This document shows positions 8,613-18,395 of a DNA stretch of 25,281 nt, one piece after another (within the stretch, counting starts at the first letter, position 1; the number at the start of each line of letters is the position of its first letter). Source of the DNA: Pelagophyceae sp. CCMP2097 (Eukaryota > Sar > Pelagophyceae). Position numbers and translations under genes: made by a program. Under the pieces are notes generated by a model. It worked only from the letters and a program-made list of their open reading frames with translations, was not told the DNA's origin and ran no database searches. Location: NCBI GenBank assembly GCA_026770575.1, contig MU657172.1:558401-583681 (forward strand), in the 5' to 3' direction.

Positions 8613-11157
8613 TTTAAACACATGTCGTTCCTCCTCTGACCCATTTCAGGCCCGTTAATGCTCGGTCTTTTTGGCCTGTGGGAGTGCTGGAAATTCACCC
8701 TATGGTACGGTGAGAGGCCTTTGGGTATATCCCCTGACACACGCGGCGGATTCGGGCCGCGAGGGGAGCGTTCGAAAGCTTTTGGCGCCCTCTACAAGCC
8801 TGGAGCAGGAGCGAGGTTGATGGCCGGCGCGTTCGGCGGTATAGCTCGTCGAAGTGCGCGATTTCAGCTCGGTGTCTTCGGCGTGTTCGGCCTCTTTTAT
8901 CGATGCTTCTGACTCGTGGGCAACCGCCGGTGGGCCCCTGGAGGCGACCCGACCAGCCCGGGCCGCTCTCGGTGGCCGACTTTTTCATAGACGGGTGTGC
9001 GCGCCTTCCGAGGGAAACGTCTCGAGCCGAATCGAGACCATCCCGTCCGCGATGTCGGATGTGGACGGCCCGGTCCTCGCGCCGGACCTGCTGGAGACTC
9101 GATGGCGCCTCTCGGCGCACGACGCGGCTGAAGAGGACGTGCGGCGACGACGCGCGAGCAGGGACGTCGACGACTTTCCGATGTTTGGAGTCCCAGAGCG
9201 CCTCGCTATCTTCGATTTGGTGCAGTGCTCTCAGCATCGGGTCCGTCTGGCTTCTCGTCGCTACCAAACCGCAATTCGACCCTCTACGCAGCCCCTTACC
9301 ATAAAATTACCCTAAAATACTCTCAAAATACTCTCAAATTACCGTACTTTCCTAATGCAGCCCTTTTTTGTGATAGGGATAGGTTGGTTTCCGCAAACCG
9401 TGCAGGCAGCAGACTGAGTGGGAACTCCACATTGCGCGCGCCGTCGGACTCCAACACACTCGGCAATCGGAAAGAATTTGTCGCGTGGGTAGAAAGCAAC
9501 TTATGTGAAAACCGACAGCGCCCCCCAAGCCCCATGGAGCGCGCGCCGGCAACTACGAGGATTGCGCTTTTCCGTCCCGGCGGCCGTCCTCGCTCCGTAG
9601 CGCACCGTTTTTGACGCGTCCGGGCGCGATCGAAGCGCGCCGCCGCCGCGCGCCTGGCGCGAAACCCGTGCCGCCCTAGGGCGACGCCGTCCGCGCCGCA
9701 CGCCGCGAAAACAATCTCCGCGCGCGAGTCAAACTTTAAGTGTACGAGAGAGGAGGTTTGAGAGAGGGTTTCCGGGTTTGACCGAAAGCCCGAAATTATG
9801 CACGTGCGGAATTCTTGCAATTTCCGTGATAGGCTATCGCGTTAGTTTAGGTGAGGTCCGGGGGGTACCCGTGACATCACCTTAAGGGAGGCGCTTCGTT
9901 CCCTCGCTTGCGAGTGCGTTCGTTGCGTGTGCTCAAAGGTAGAAGGCCTACTGCGACTACTAACAGCGTGCAAAATGAGGTCGCCGGTTCGAGTTCGGTT
10001 TTGTGTAAATTCATAGTTTCCGAAATGCCAGCGAGTGAAATGAAGGGTCGCCGGTTCGAGTCCGGGTTTGTGACAGGACCTCGCTACATCAGTGAAGATG
10101 GTGTTTTTTTCTCATGTCATTTGCCCCTTGGGTTCGCGCTCTTGCAGTGTACCTTTGGATCAAGTGATGTTCTTACCCCCGGCACCCGCGAGAGTCCGGG
10201 GCCTGGCACCTTTCGAGCGGCGTGCTTCGGCGGACGAGCCGATAGGAGCAAGCGAGAATCTGAAAGCGGGTAAGAAGTTTAAGGGGGGGTCCGGGGGGGT
10301 CTCCCCCAGCACCCGCGAGAGTCCGCCCGGGGCATGACACTCCTGCAAAGGTTTCGTTTGGTTTTCAGCGGAGGTGGGGCTTTGATTTTCTCGAATTGAG
10401 AAAAAAAGAAGGGTGGCGTGTTTGGCCATTAGCTCTGTCCTGGGCCGGTTCTGAAGAGCCTGGGCGGTTTTGGGGTGTGAAACTACCCTCACCTCGGCAT
10501 ATAGACCGCCTGGCGCCGCGCGTACGAGGCTGGCGGTGGTGGTCCAAATGTCTCTTCACGTAAGCACACACATCACACAGGCCGTATGGTGGCGGATTCA
10601 TTTCCGGAGCCCCGGCGCGTCGACTTAGCGCGGGTCGGAGCGCGCGCACCCACCGGAATATGCCCGACCGTGCAGACCGACGCGCCAGGTCCGCGCTATG
10701 GTATGCGCAACACGCCAATACCCCAGGTGGTGCTGCCGGGGACGGGATGATTTCCGGGGATAGGATGCGCGGACGTAGCCTAGGTCGGAGCACGCGCCCC
10801 GGCAGGTATGCGCCCAACCTAGCCGGGCGTCGAGTCCGACCCAGGCTACTGTACGCAGCGCCGACGATAGGCCTCCGTGCGACTTGGTGCGGCAGCCGCA
10901 CCAAATACTTCCCGCTCGTTTCCGCCCAGAACCAAAGTAGTCCTGTCCTTGCAGGACAATTCCAAATGGCGTGCCTCGGCGGGCGAGCGAAGCTCATCAG
11001 AGAGCGCAGCGAGCCCTTCAAAGTTGGCGTCACGTTTGTAAATACTTTCCCCGAGGAGCGGAGCGACGAGGCCAGCGGATGGCGGAGTCCAACGGACGCC
11101 TGGCGGAGGACTCCGCCATCCGTAGGTGACTACAACTCGACGGGGGGGTGGCTTACG
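8613..11157. other. Repeat-rich spacer without a supported gene
   Basis: No ORF here has exon-like composition that I trust. The longest, 8695-9267 on the minus strand, overlaps equally long plus-strand frames. Two copies of CACCCGCGAGAGTCCG (near 10184 and 10309) and two GGTCGCCGGTTCGAGT blocks (near 9979 and 10047, again B-box-like) are visible. Around 10970-11060 lies low-complexity GCGCAGCGAGCC-type sequence, seen again near 25100. Confidence 0.45.
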
Positions 11158-11220
11158 CGGCGCGTGTCGTGGACGAGCAGGGCGTGGACGAGCACAGTCA
11201 GACAAGGAGCCGCAGAGATC
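11158..11220 (+). repeat. 63-bp dispersed repeat, matches 22358-22420
   Basis: GGACGAGCAGGGCGTGGACG and its flanks align over 63 bp without gaps to 22358-22420. About 160 bp downstream CCACCAGCCCCGAAGCC (near 11376) matches the block at about 22762. In the 22-kb copy the same two blocks are about 400 bp apart, so this copy has an internal deletion or is a relative. Confidence 0.75.
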
Positions 11221-11580
11221 AACTCGACGGGAGGGGGTAAGAAAACCACTTGATCCAAGAGGGGAGCTTCGACGATCACGGTGGGCACGACCCGCCGGAG
11301 CTACCCTTTGCCACTGCCCGCTCGTTCCAGTTCACGGGCCAGCAACGCCCGATCCCGTGCCGACTTTCCAGTATCCACCAGCCCCGAAGCCAGGCGACGC
11401 CTATCCTCTGGTCTCTTGGTTTCTGTCGTTCCAACGCGGGTCGCCAGTCCGGGATCAAATCCGGGCCTTATCGTCTTCAGTGTGCAAATAACGACTTGAA
11501 GACGATCGCTGCCAATTCTCAAAGCGGCGATTGCATTCAAGTCTCCGAGTCGGTCGGCGTCGCTCTGCTAGTCGTCCAGC

Positions 11581-14314
11581 ATGGCGGGGGATGAGGCGCC
11601 CACCCAGAAGGTCGAGGCTGTCGTCGAGGCCGTCATGGCGGAGGAGCCCGCGGCCGCCGTCGAGGAGCCCATCGACATCAGCAAACCCGTCGCGCGCCCG
11701 GACAAGGTCCCCGCGCCGCGTCGGACCACAAGGATAGCCGACGGCCCAGGGCGGCCTGGAATTCGCACGGGCGACCGGCCGCGGTCTCCGGGATGGGGCC
11801 TCTGGGCACAAGGCCGCGGGCCGCGACGCGTCCGTCTCGGCCCTCTCGTCGACGGCGGTACGCACCCGGGCGGCGCAGCCTCGCAGCCCTGCAGGGCCCG
11901 GGGTCGTGTGGGCGGGCACGTGCTGTGGAGATTCCCTCTGGTGGAGATTCTCAGGCGGGCCGCGGGCTGCCCGAAAGTGCCACGACTGCATCTCCCGTTC
12001 AGGCCGAATTCGAGAAGGCGGTCCTGCAGCTCAACGACGAAGTGGCGGTGTACAACCAGCAGCTCGCTGCCCTGGACGTGAAGATCGGCGAGGCAAAGTC
12101 GGATGGTGGGGCCGATGTTGTATGCAATTTTCATCGATGGCAGCATCGACGAAATGCACGAGTGTATAGGTGGCGGGCAGTCGGACGAGCTCAAGGAGGC
12201 GCGCGCGGCCATGAAGGTGTGTCGTCGACGGGGTCTGCGGGTTGCGTCAAAGTTCTGTGAAGTTCGGGGCGTGTTCCCAAACCGACCGAGTCTTGCGTCG
12301 TGTTCTCCGTTTTGTCACGTGTTCCCCAAACCGTTAGGGGTCGACCGCCTCTTATCTAGGTGCTGCGCGACCGCAAGGACGTGGTCATGCGCGACCGCGC
12401 CGAAGTGGCAGCGCTGCAGAAGGCGGCCAAGGCGTCGCTCGAGGTCAAGATCTCGGCCAACAAGTCGCTGCGGTCGGAATTGAAGTTTTCGTCCGCCGAG
12501 GAGATTGAGAAGAAGATCATGGAGCTCGAGAAGAAGCAGTCAACGACTTCCATGTCCTTAAAGGACGAGAAGATTCTCCTCAAGGACATTGAGACGCTCA
12601 AGACGTCGAAGAAGTCGGTGCAGCTGTTAACCAACAACAATGACTCGATTTCGTCGGAGCGGAAGGCGACGTCGACGATCAGCGAGCAGCTCACGTCGAA
12701 GAACGCAGAACTTGACATTCTCAAGAAGTCCATGGACGCGGCCAAGGCGACGCTCGAGTCGCTGAACTCGGAGAACAGCGAGCGGCGCGCCGTCCTCCCC
12801 GCGCTGTTCAAGGAAAAGGACGCCCTGCGAAAGGACAAGCTGGCCAAGGTGCGCTTTCGCGTTTTTTCGTGTATTGGACACACTGCGTCTAGGTGGAGAC
12901 GATCAAGGCGCTGCGCAACGACTTCCGTGCGCTAGAGAAGAAGTGCGTCTGGGGATGCTCTGACTCAGTATCCTTTGAAGTCACGCGACGAGCAAACATC
13001 CCACACCCCTTCCCCCAGGTTCTACGACCACCAGCGCGAGAAGTTCCGGCAGCAAAAGGAGGCGCGCGAGGCCGAGGGCAGCGCGCGAAAAGCCGAGATC
13101 GACGCGAAGAAGGTATCCTCTCTCATCACGTTTTCAGAATTATTTTTTAAATCCTTGACTTCCGCGATTTCAAAATCCTTCTCGGGTTTCTCAAATGCCA
13201 CTTAGGCCGAGATCGAGGCGGAGGAACTCAAGCGCGTGCCGTACACCGAGGAGCAGGAACTGTGCAAGTTTCTCGTGCAGCATTTGGAAAAGGTATCAAA
13301 TCCTTCTTAGTCCCATTTTTTCGTCCGAGGGCCCGTGTAAGCCTTTTCGAGGCTGCCTCCGTCGGCTGCGTCGGCACGACCCGTGTAGGCGTACGTGGCG
13401 GCCGCCAAGGCGGACGCGGTCGAGGAGGCGCCCGTGGCGGTGGAGTTCGAGGGTTTGACGCTCGCGGGCAAGCGCGGCGGCAAGGACGATGTCGACGACT
13501 ACATCTCGCTCAACGCGCAATCTGGCAAGAAGAAGGGCCGCGGCAAGAAGAAGGGCGGCCTCAAGGTCAGCGGGGGGCGGAGCGCGGGCCGTAGGCTCCT
13601 CTAGAAATTGTTTTTTCTCGAAATGGCCGAGCACGCCGCAGCGTTGCCTTTTTGGGGTTTTAGAGAACCGTGGTCCCAGGTCCAGGAGAAGATCAACCTC
13701 GTGCCGGAGACGATGGAGATCTTCGGCCTGCTCTCGCTCGAGCCGCCGCTGACCGTCTCCGCCGTGCCGGACACGGTTGTCGCGCTCAAGGCCAAGCAGG
13801 TGAAACGCCAGGCCGCGAGGGGCCGCCCTGTGATTTTCGAGTTTTTCTACGTGCAAGTTCCATCCGCTATGCCGATAGGTCTGGTACTCGACGCTGGCGC
13901 GTGGCGCGGTGCCGTCAATCCGCGATAAGCTGAAGAAGTCGGAGGAGCGCGCCCCGCGCGATACCGACGACAAACCCAAGGAGGCCAAGGCGCCCAAGCA
14001 GGTGATTCGGATGCTCCTTTTTGGATTGTATGCCGTCTTCTCTTTGTCTTCTCTTTCCTCTTTGGATTGGAATCGATTCATCTGCTTTGTTGGATTCGAA
14101 CTTTTAGGCCAAGCAGTTCGATGCTGCGGCGCCCGCCGCAAAGGACGAACTCTTCCCGGCCATGCCCAGAAGCACCGCGCCGAAAAAGGTCCGTCGGTCG
14201 AGCTGAATAGGGCGAGGGCCTCCGGGACGCAGACGAAAGGGCCTTTTTATTGCCATTGCTTAGGTGGCGCCGCCGGCGGCGGAGCCCGTGGCCGAGGAAA
14301 AGGCCGCCGAGTAG
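11581..14314 (+). CDS. BFR1: BFR1-like coiled-coil protein, 12 exons
   Basis: Role, from the family: BFR1 proteins are cytoplasmic, ER- and polysome-associated coiled-coil proteins linked in yeast to mRNP binding, secretion and nuclear segregation. Seen: exons 11581-11706, 12003-12105, 12170-12216, 12360-12848, 12893-12942, 13019-13112, 13206-13292, 13389-13565, 13680-13799, 13879-14001, 14108-14188 and 14264-14314 join to 515 residues (yeast BFR1 is similar, near 470). Residues 43-303 are charged coiled coil, ending FYDHQREKFRQQKEAREAE, typical of the family. Then come PYTEEQELCKFLVQHLEK, a lysine-rich KKKGRGKKKGG stretch (about 379-391), and the conserved-looking INLVPETMEIFGLLSLEPP. N- and C-termini are Ala/Glu-rich. 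All exon joins keep frame. The start AGCATGG has no in-frame rival nearby. Structure is secure; the family name rests on pattern recognition. Confidence 0.88.
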
Positions 14315-14405
14315 TCTCTCTCGGCGAAACTCGGTCGAGGCTGCGGCCGCGCTGGACGCCTGACGTCCGGCGGGGCTCATGAAGAGGCCCCAAAAGGCAG
14401 AACAC

Positions 14406-14411
14406 AATAAA
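14406..14411 (+). promoter_or_regulatory. Candidate poly(A) signal AATAAA
   Basis: AATAAA lies 92 bp after the stop of the BFR1-like gene, on the same strand, in otherwise GC-rich DNA. The position suits a 3' UTR, but the motif's use in this organism is unknown. Confidence 0.35.
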
Positions 14412-15224
14412 GAGCATAAGTCGGCGGCAGGTGCGCCGACACTTGAACAAGGGCCTCTCCCAACCACGCGCCGTGCTGCCGCGCGTTACTAAGATGGGCT
14501 CTTTTTTAACAGGAGGACCGTAGAGGCAGAGGAGATGCGGGCCCGCGGACCTTGGCTTTCAAGCTTGGGAATGCAATATGATTTGCGGTGCGGACACGGA
14601 GGGTCATGGGAGAGGGTGTACGTAGGGAGGGAGGGAGGGGTGACCCTCCCCACGCGGCTCGGCCCGCAAATTCGGTGAGGGGGGGTCTGTGACCCTGTCC
14701 AAGCGGGGTGTCGGACCCTGGAAAAGACCCGCGCGGCATGCCACAGGCGCCACATAACGTTGCTGAATGACTCACGGGACGAGGGCAAGGCTGATAAAAA
14801 CATAAGGACGTTGTTTTGATCAAATCCCTGAAAATGCGTGTCTGTTGCTTTCCCACCGAGGGTGAAGAAACATATGCTCTTAATTTCCTGTTGAGTAAAG
14901 CCCTCTTACCCCCCCCAAAAGGACCTTATGACCCTCAACAGGGCCTTGTTACTCCCCAAAAAGGCCTTATCAAGCAATATCCCACCCAAAATAGATTGAA
15001 TGGGTTCCATAATCTACCTAGTAAGGAATTTTACTCATGTTTGTTTTAAATTCATGTTTTTGGATGTTTTATGAATTCCTCTGGAAACGTTGTTCCAAAT
15101 ATGTTCCATGAGGTCCAAGACGGTGATTTTATCGGCCTTGGACGAGGGTCGTGCTCGCACCAACTTGCCACCAAGACATAATTTTCAAAAAGGCATTAAT
15201 TTTAGAAGAATTTGATTATAACTA
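14412..15224. other. Intergenic spacer
   Basis: GC-rich with GGGAGGGAGGGAGGGG near 14625-14640 (possible G-quadruplex), then strongly AT-rich from about 14800 to 15224, just before the next plus-strand gene. The AT-rich part is the likely promoter side. I find no gene. Confidence 0.45.
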
Positions 15225-16851
15225 ATGCTTTACGGGGCGCCCGGCGGCGGCGGTGGCGGCAGCAGCTGGGCCGTGACCTCGGCCTTGATCAGGAGGTCGA
15301 TGAAGCCGGTCGGCGTCCGCGTCTTGCCAGCGCTGCCGCCGTAGACGACCTAGAGGTGCGTCTTCAACCGCGCGACGATTACGCGGCCCGCGGCGTTCAT
15401 GGCCGACCACCAGCCGTCCCACGGGCGCGAGACCCGGTCGGTGACGGGCCAAACCGTGGCCGACGCGCGCCAGGCGGAGCGCGACGCGCCGACGAAGGTC
15501 AAGGGCGGCGGCGGCTCGGCGAACAAGCTGCAGATCTACTCCATCTTCAACTCTGTGGTCGGCACCGGCAAGCCCGGCGGCGTCAACACTGCCATCGTCC
15601 ACACGTACGACTCCGCCCGGAAAGCTTTGTGCGACGGGGTGCCGCAGGTGTCCTACCAGGAACCGGCCACCGAAGCCCCGGGCTGGATCTACAAGGGGCA
15701 CGGCATCAAGAACGGCAAAAACGGCGCGCACGAGATGGCCGCCCGGTCACTCCAGTGGATGGGCGAACACTTTGGCGTGGACGTCCTCTACGACGGCATG
15801 TTCAAGGCGCCCGGGCCAGGCGTCCGCGCGGAGGACTACATCCCCGTCAAGAGCCTCACGCAATACCTCCGGGAGAACGGCTTAACCCAAGAGGAGGTGG
15901 AGGACTTCATCCTGAGCTACGCCCAGCCGGACTCCGTCAAGGAGGGCGAGGGAAAGACGAAGAAGAAGAAGGAGACCAAGCACGACAAGAAGGTCAAGAA
16001 GACCAAGGCCGGCGGCGCGGCGGCTGGCAAGTCCAGCTGCTTCTCCGCCGTGCCCATGCGCGGCGCCGACGCCGACGTCGCGCGGAAGCGCGACCTCGAC
16101 GCCTTTTTGGCGGGCTGCCAGCCCGAGACGCCCTCGAACGCGCTGACTCTGTACGACCCGGACAACCGCGCGCCGGACGCCCCGATCTTTGGCGCTGCGC
16201 CCGCGCGCGACGCGGCGGACACCACGCACCTCACGGAGGAGGAGCAGCAGCAGCGTGCTCTCGTCCAGGCAGACTACAAGGACGCGGCGGAGGCGCACCA
16301 GCGCGCGCTCTTGGAGCGCGCGACCCAGGACCTCAAGAAGAAGACGGAGGCGCCAAAGCGGAGCAGCTCGGACCTCGCCGACCCGACGGCGCCCGCGGCG
16401 CCCGCGACGCCAACGCAAGACCGCTCCATCAACCGCGAGGACACGCCAACGACGCCTGGCATCGAGCGCTCCTGGAGCGTCAGCAGCGCCGCGGTGGCAC
16501 AGATGCGCACGGGGCCGGAGATGCAGACTGTGACGCCCGTCGTCCTCCACATCGACGGCAAGGGCGTGGACTATATCTCGTCGGACGGCGAGCGCGCCGT
16601 CATGACGCTCTTCGCGATGCAGCTCGCGCGGCAGTGATCCCTTCGCAAAGACGATCATCGGCGGCATAGCGCGCTCGATTGAGACGATCGGCGTGGGCCG
16701 CACCACGCTCGCCATCAAGTTCTTCGTCGCCCCGCACTCCGTCGCGCAGTGGAGCGCCACCTTCGGCGGCAGGACGTCCTCGACCACGGCGGTCTTCATC
16801 GACAACTCGACCGGGGTCCGGCTCCCCGTCCTCAGCAACTGCCAGCTCTGA
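15225..16851 (+). CDS. Orphan charged protein; 5' exon and 3' end unresolved
   Basis: No family recognised. The solid core is an uninterrupted frame from ATG 15399 to TGA 16637 (412 residues). It has a globular N-terminal part (KLQIYSIFNSVVGTG, GWIYKGHGIKNG, SLQWMGEHFGVDVLYDGMF), LTQYLRENGLTQEEVEDFIL, a lysine-rich linker (about residues 188-208), a Glu/Gln-rich helix and a Pro/Thr-rich tail. Upstream in the same frame, ATG 15225 opens a Gly-rich N-terminus broken by TAG codons at 15342 and 15351. A 45-nt intron GTCGGC...CTAG (15309-15353) would join it in frame. Downstream, a +1 frame from 16635 to TGA 16851 is strikingly protein-like (FAKTIIGGIARSIETIGVGR, AVFIDNSTGVRLPVLSNC). It is reachable by a 55-nt intron (16580-16634) or through a one-base frameshift. 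Third positions are G/C throughout. Confidence 0.7.
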
Positions 16852-17190
16852 CCGCCGCCGCGCGCGACATTCTCTCCACCACCAACATCAACTCAACTCG
16901 CACCTCACCACCCATATCACCCTCGAACGCGACACGCCGCAGTTCGACCACCCCGACTACATCGGGCCACTCCGGCACCACGCCCGCCCCGCGCCGACCC
17001 AAAACACACCCAAACATCGGCCACGCCGCCCGCCGGCCCACACTATGCTGGTATGCCTAGCCCGCTATCGCACGCCTCGGCGTGCGTGTATAAGGCCCGC
17101 CCGCCCTCGAACTGAGCCGCCGGAAGAATACACCAGCCGGCTGACATTGGTGCTGTTTAAAACCGACCGGGATTCCATCCAGTGAGTCGT

Positions 17191-17228
17191 ACGAGTTGCA
17201 TAACTCGTCGACGAGTTGCATAACTCGT
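17191..17228. repeat. Two tandem hairpins ACGAGTTGCATAACTCGT
   Basis: The 18-bp imperfect palindrome (7-bp arms ACGAGTT/AACTCGT, GCAT loop) occurs twice, at 17191-17208 and 17211-17228, with a 20-bp period. The copies are identical. Confidence 0.85.
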
Positions 17229-17409
17229 CGCTCCTGATCAGGGCCGGCGGCCAGCCTGGTGTACTCCGCGTCTGCGCTTCTTTCCCGGGATATAAATAAC
17301 AACACCAACAAATGCATTGCACTTGCAGTGCGCGTTTAGCCTCAATGCACACTCAAAGGACACTACCAAATGCGCGATTGAAAAGCTATTCATCATAAGC
17401 AACAATAAA

Positions 17410-17515
17410 GGACATTTGAGCAAAAGCGCATTTTATGCGCTTCTCATAAACGTGTTTTAAATGCGATAATTTATCATAAGCGCATAAAATGCGCTTCTGA
17501 CATAAGCATTATATA
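17410..17515. repeat. AAGCGCATTTTATGCGCTT inverted repeats
   Basis: AAGCGCATTTTATGCGCTTC near 17423 and CATAAGCGCATAAAATGCGC near 17475 are each near-palindromic and are also inverted relative to each other. CATAA blocks stand outside both. GCGCAT-like blocks continue near 17541. This is a nested foldback structure in AT-rich DNA. Confidence 0.7.
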
Positions 17516-17831
17516 TATACTTGCGCGGCAATGCTCTTTAAATGCGCATACAACAAGAAGCTTGGATTATGTTCGGCAATTATTGCGCCTTTAATGTGCT
17601 TTTGCCTTAAAGTGCATGAAAGTTGCCCGTCCATGGTGTATGTTTCCCGTGCACACGCTTCGTACTACCTGTGGTGTGCGCCACGAGGGCACTGATCCGA
17701 ATACGCGGTTGATGCTTAGTTTATGGAAGGCGGTATTTAAAGACTTTTGAAAGCCGGTGGGAAAGTGGTACGGCCGGTGCCACCGTGAGCATCTGGGCGG
17801 CGACGTCGACGCGTTGCGCCGCGTTGCGGCT

Positions 17832-18395
17832 TTACGGCGGGGCGTGCACCTCGCCGAAGCGCACCGTGGGTTTTGGCCCGAGGATGCCTTTGCGCGTCAA
17901 TGTCGCGTCTCGAACCGTCAAAGAAACCGCCTTCTCGTGAAAGCGCTTGTACATCGCCCTTGCGTTGGGCAGCGACGGGTCGGGCTGGAGGCCGGGCACC
18001 TGGACGAGAGGCTTCAAAGCCCCAGTGGCCTCGTCTTCTTGGTCGTCGGGGGCGACCGTGCCGGCTATGTAAAGGTCCACCGCAATCTCCAAAATTTGCG
18101 GCGACGAAGGGCCGGCAGCGCCGAAGTAGAACGTCTGGTCATTGCCGTCGTAGGCGCCGAACTTGCACATCAAAAAGTGCAAGACGTAAATAATGCCGTT
18201 GACCGTCCCGCCGTTTCGCTCGATGTACTCGAGGTTGATCAGGTGCGCCGCGTCGGCGCCCTGGGCAAAGCCCTCCTTGTTGACGTGCGCGACCGACATA
18301 AGCTTAATCGCCTCCGCCGTACTCGCAGCGACTTCGCCGTGCTTCTCTGCGATCTTGTACACCCACCTCACCTCATAATCGGTTTTGCGTTTCAT
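17832..18395 (-). CDS. Orphan intronless ORF, 187 residues
   Basis: I do not recognise it. The minus-strand frame from ATG 18395 to TAA 17832 is uninterrupted and has normal protein composition: an N-terminal helical part (VYKIAEKHGEVAASTAEAIK), GGTVNGIIYVLHFLMCKFG with a short hydrophobic stretch, then an acidic DDQEDEATG loop and a basic C-terminus. No signal peptide or clear membrane segment is seen. TATGAGGTGAGG lies near the start and could be a splice donor, and a CTAG lies just upstream of the ATG, so this may be the last exon of a longer gene. The opposite-strand frame is arginine-rich and looks like its shadow. It is the only gene I can support between 16852 and 23002. Confidence 0.6.
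   Translation of the reverse strand: MKRKTDYEVRWVYKIAEKHGEVAASTAEAIKLMSVAHVNKEGFAQGADAAHLINLEYIERNGGTVNGIIYVLHFLMCKFGAYDGNDQTFYFGAAGPSSPQILEIAVDLYIAGTVAPDDQEDEATGALKPLVQVPGLQPDPSLPNARAMYKRFHEKAVSLTVRDATLTRKGILGPKPTVRFGEVHAPP

Larger units (their letters stand above)
16852..17831. other. Spacer with palindromic repeats
   Basis: No gene seen. The first 200 bp are rich in CACC/CCAACA-type sequence. From 17187 the DNA holds the inverted repeats listed separately, and 17280-17560 is AT-rich. It separates a plus-strand gene from a minus-strand gene, so both 3' ends fall here. Confidence 0.5.

Noticed and set aside
7392..8740. Chain of overlapping minus-strand open frames with GFEPRPCA-type peptides
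   Set aside because: These are antisense translations of the tandem array; GGATTCGAACCC of the B-box-like motif reads as GFEP. They repeat with the DNA period and shift frame with the G tract.
8695..9267. Minus-strand 190-codon frame beginning MVATRSQTDP
   Set aside because: Equally long frames lie on the plus strand of the same DNA, composition is arginine-rich, and no motif is recognised. Not enough to call a gene, though a decayed retroelement piece is possible.
10365..11033. 222-codon minus-strand frame
   Set aside because: Crosses low-complexity repeated segments, is overlapped by a plus-strand frame of similar length, and has no recognised motif.
15882..16838. Minus-strand 318-codon frame opposite the orphan gene
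   Set aside because: Leucine/arginine-rich shadow of the plus-strand frame; the plus strand has the convincing Lys-rich and Glu/Gln-rich coiled segments.
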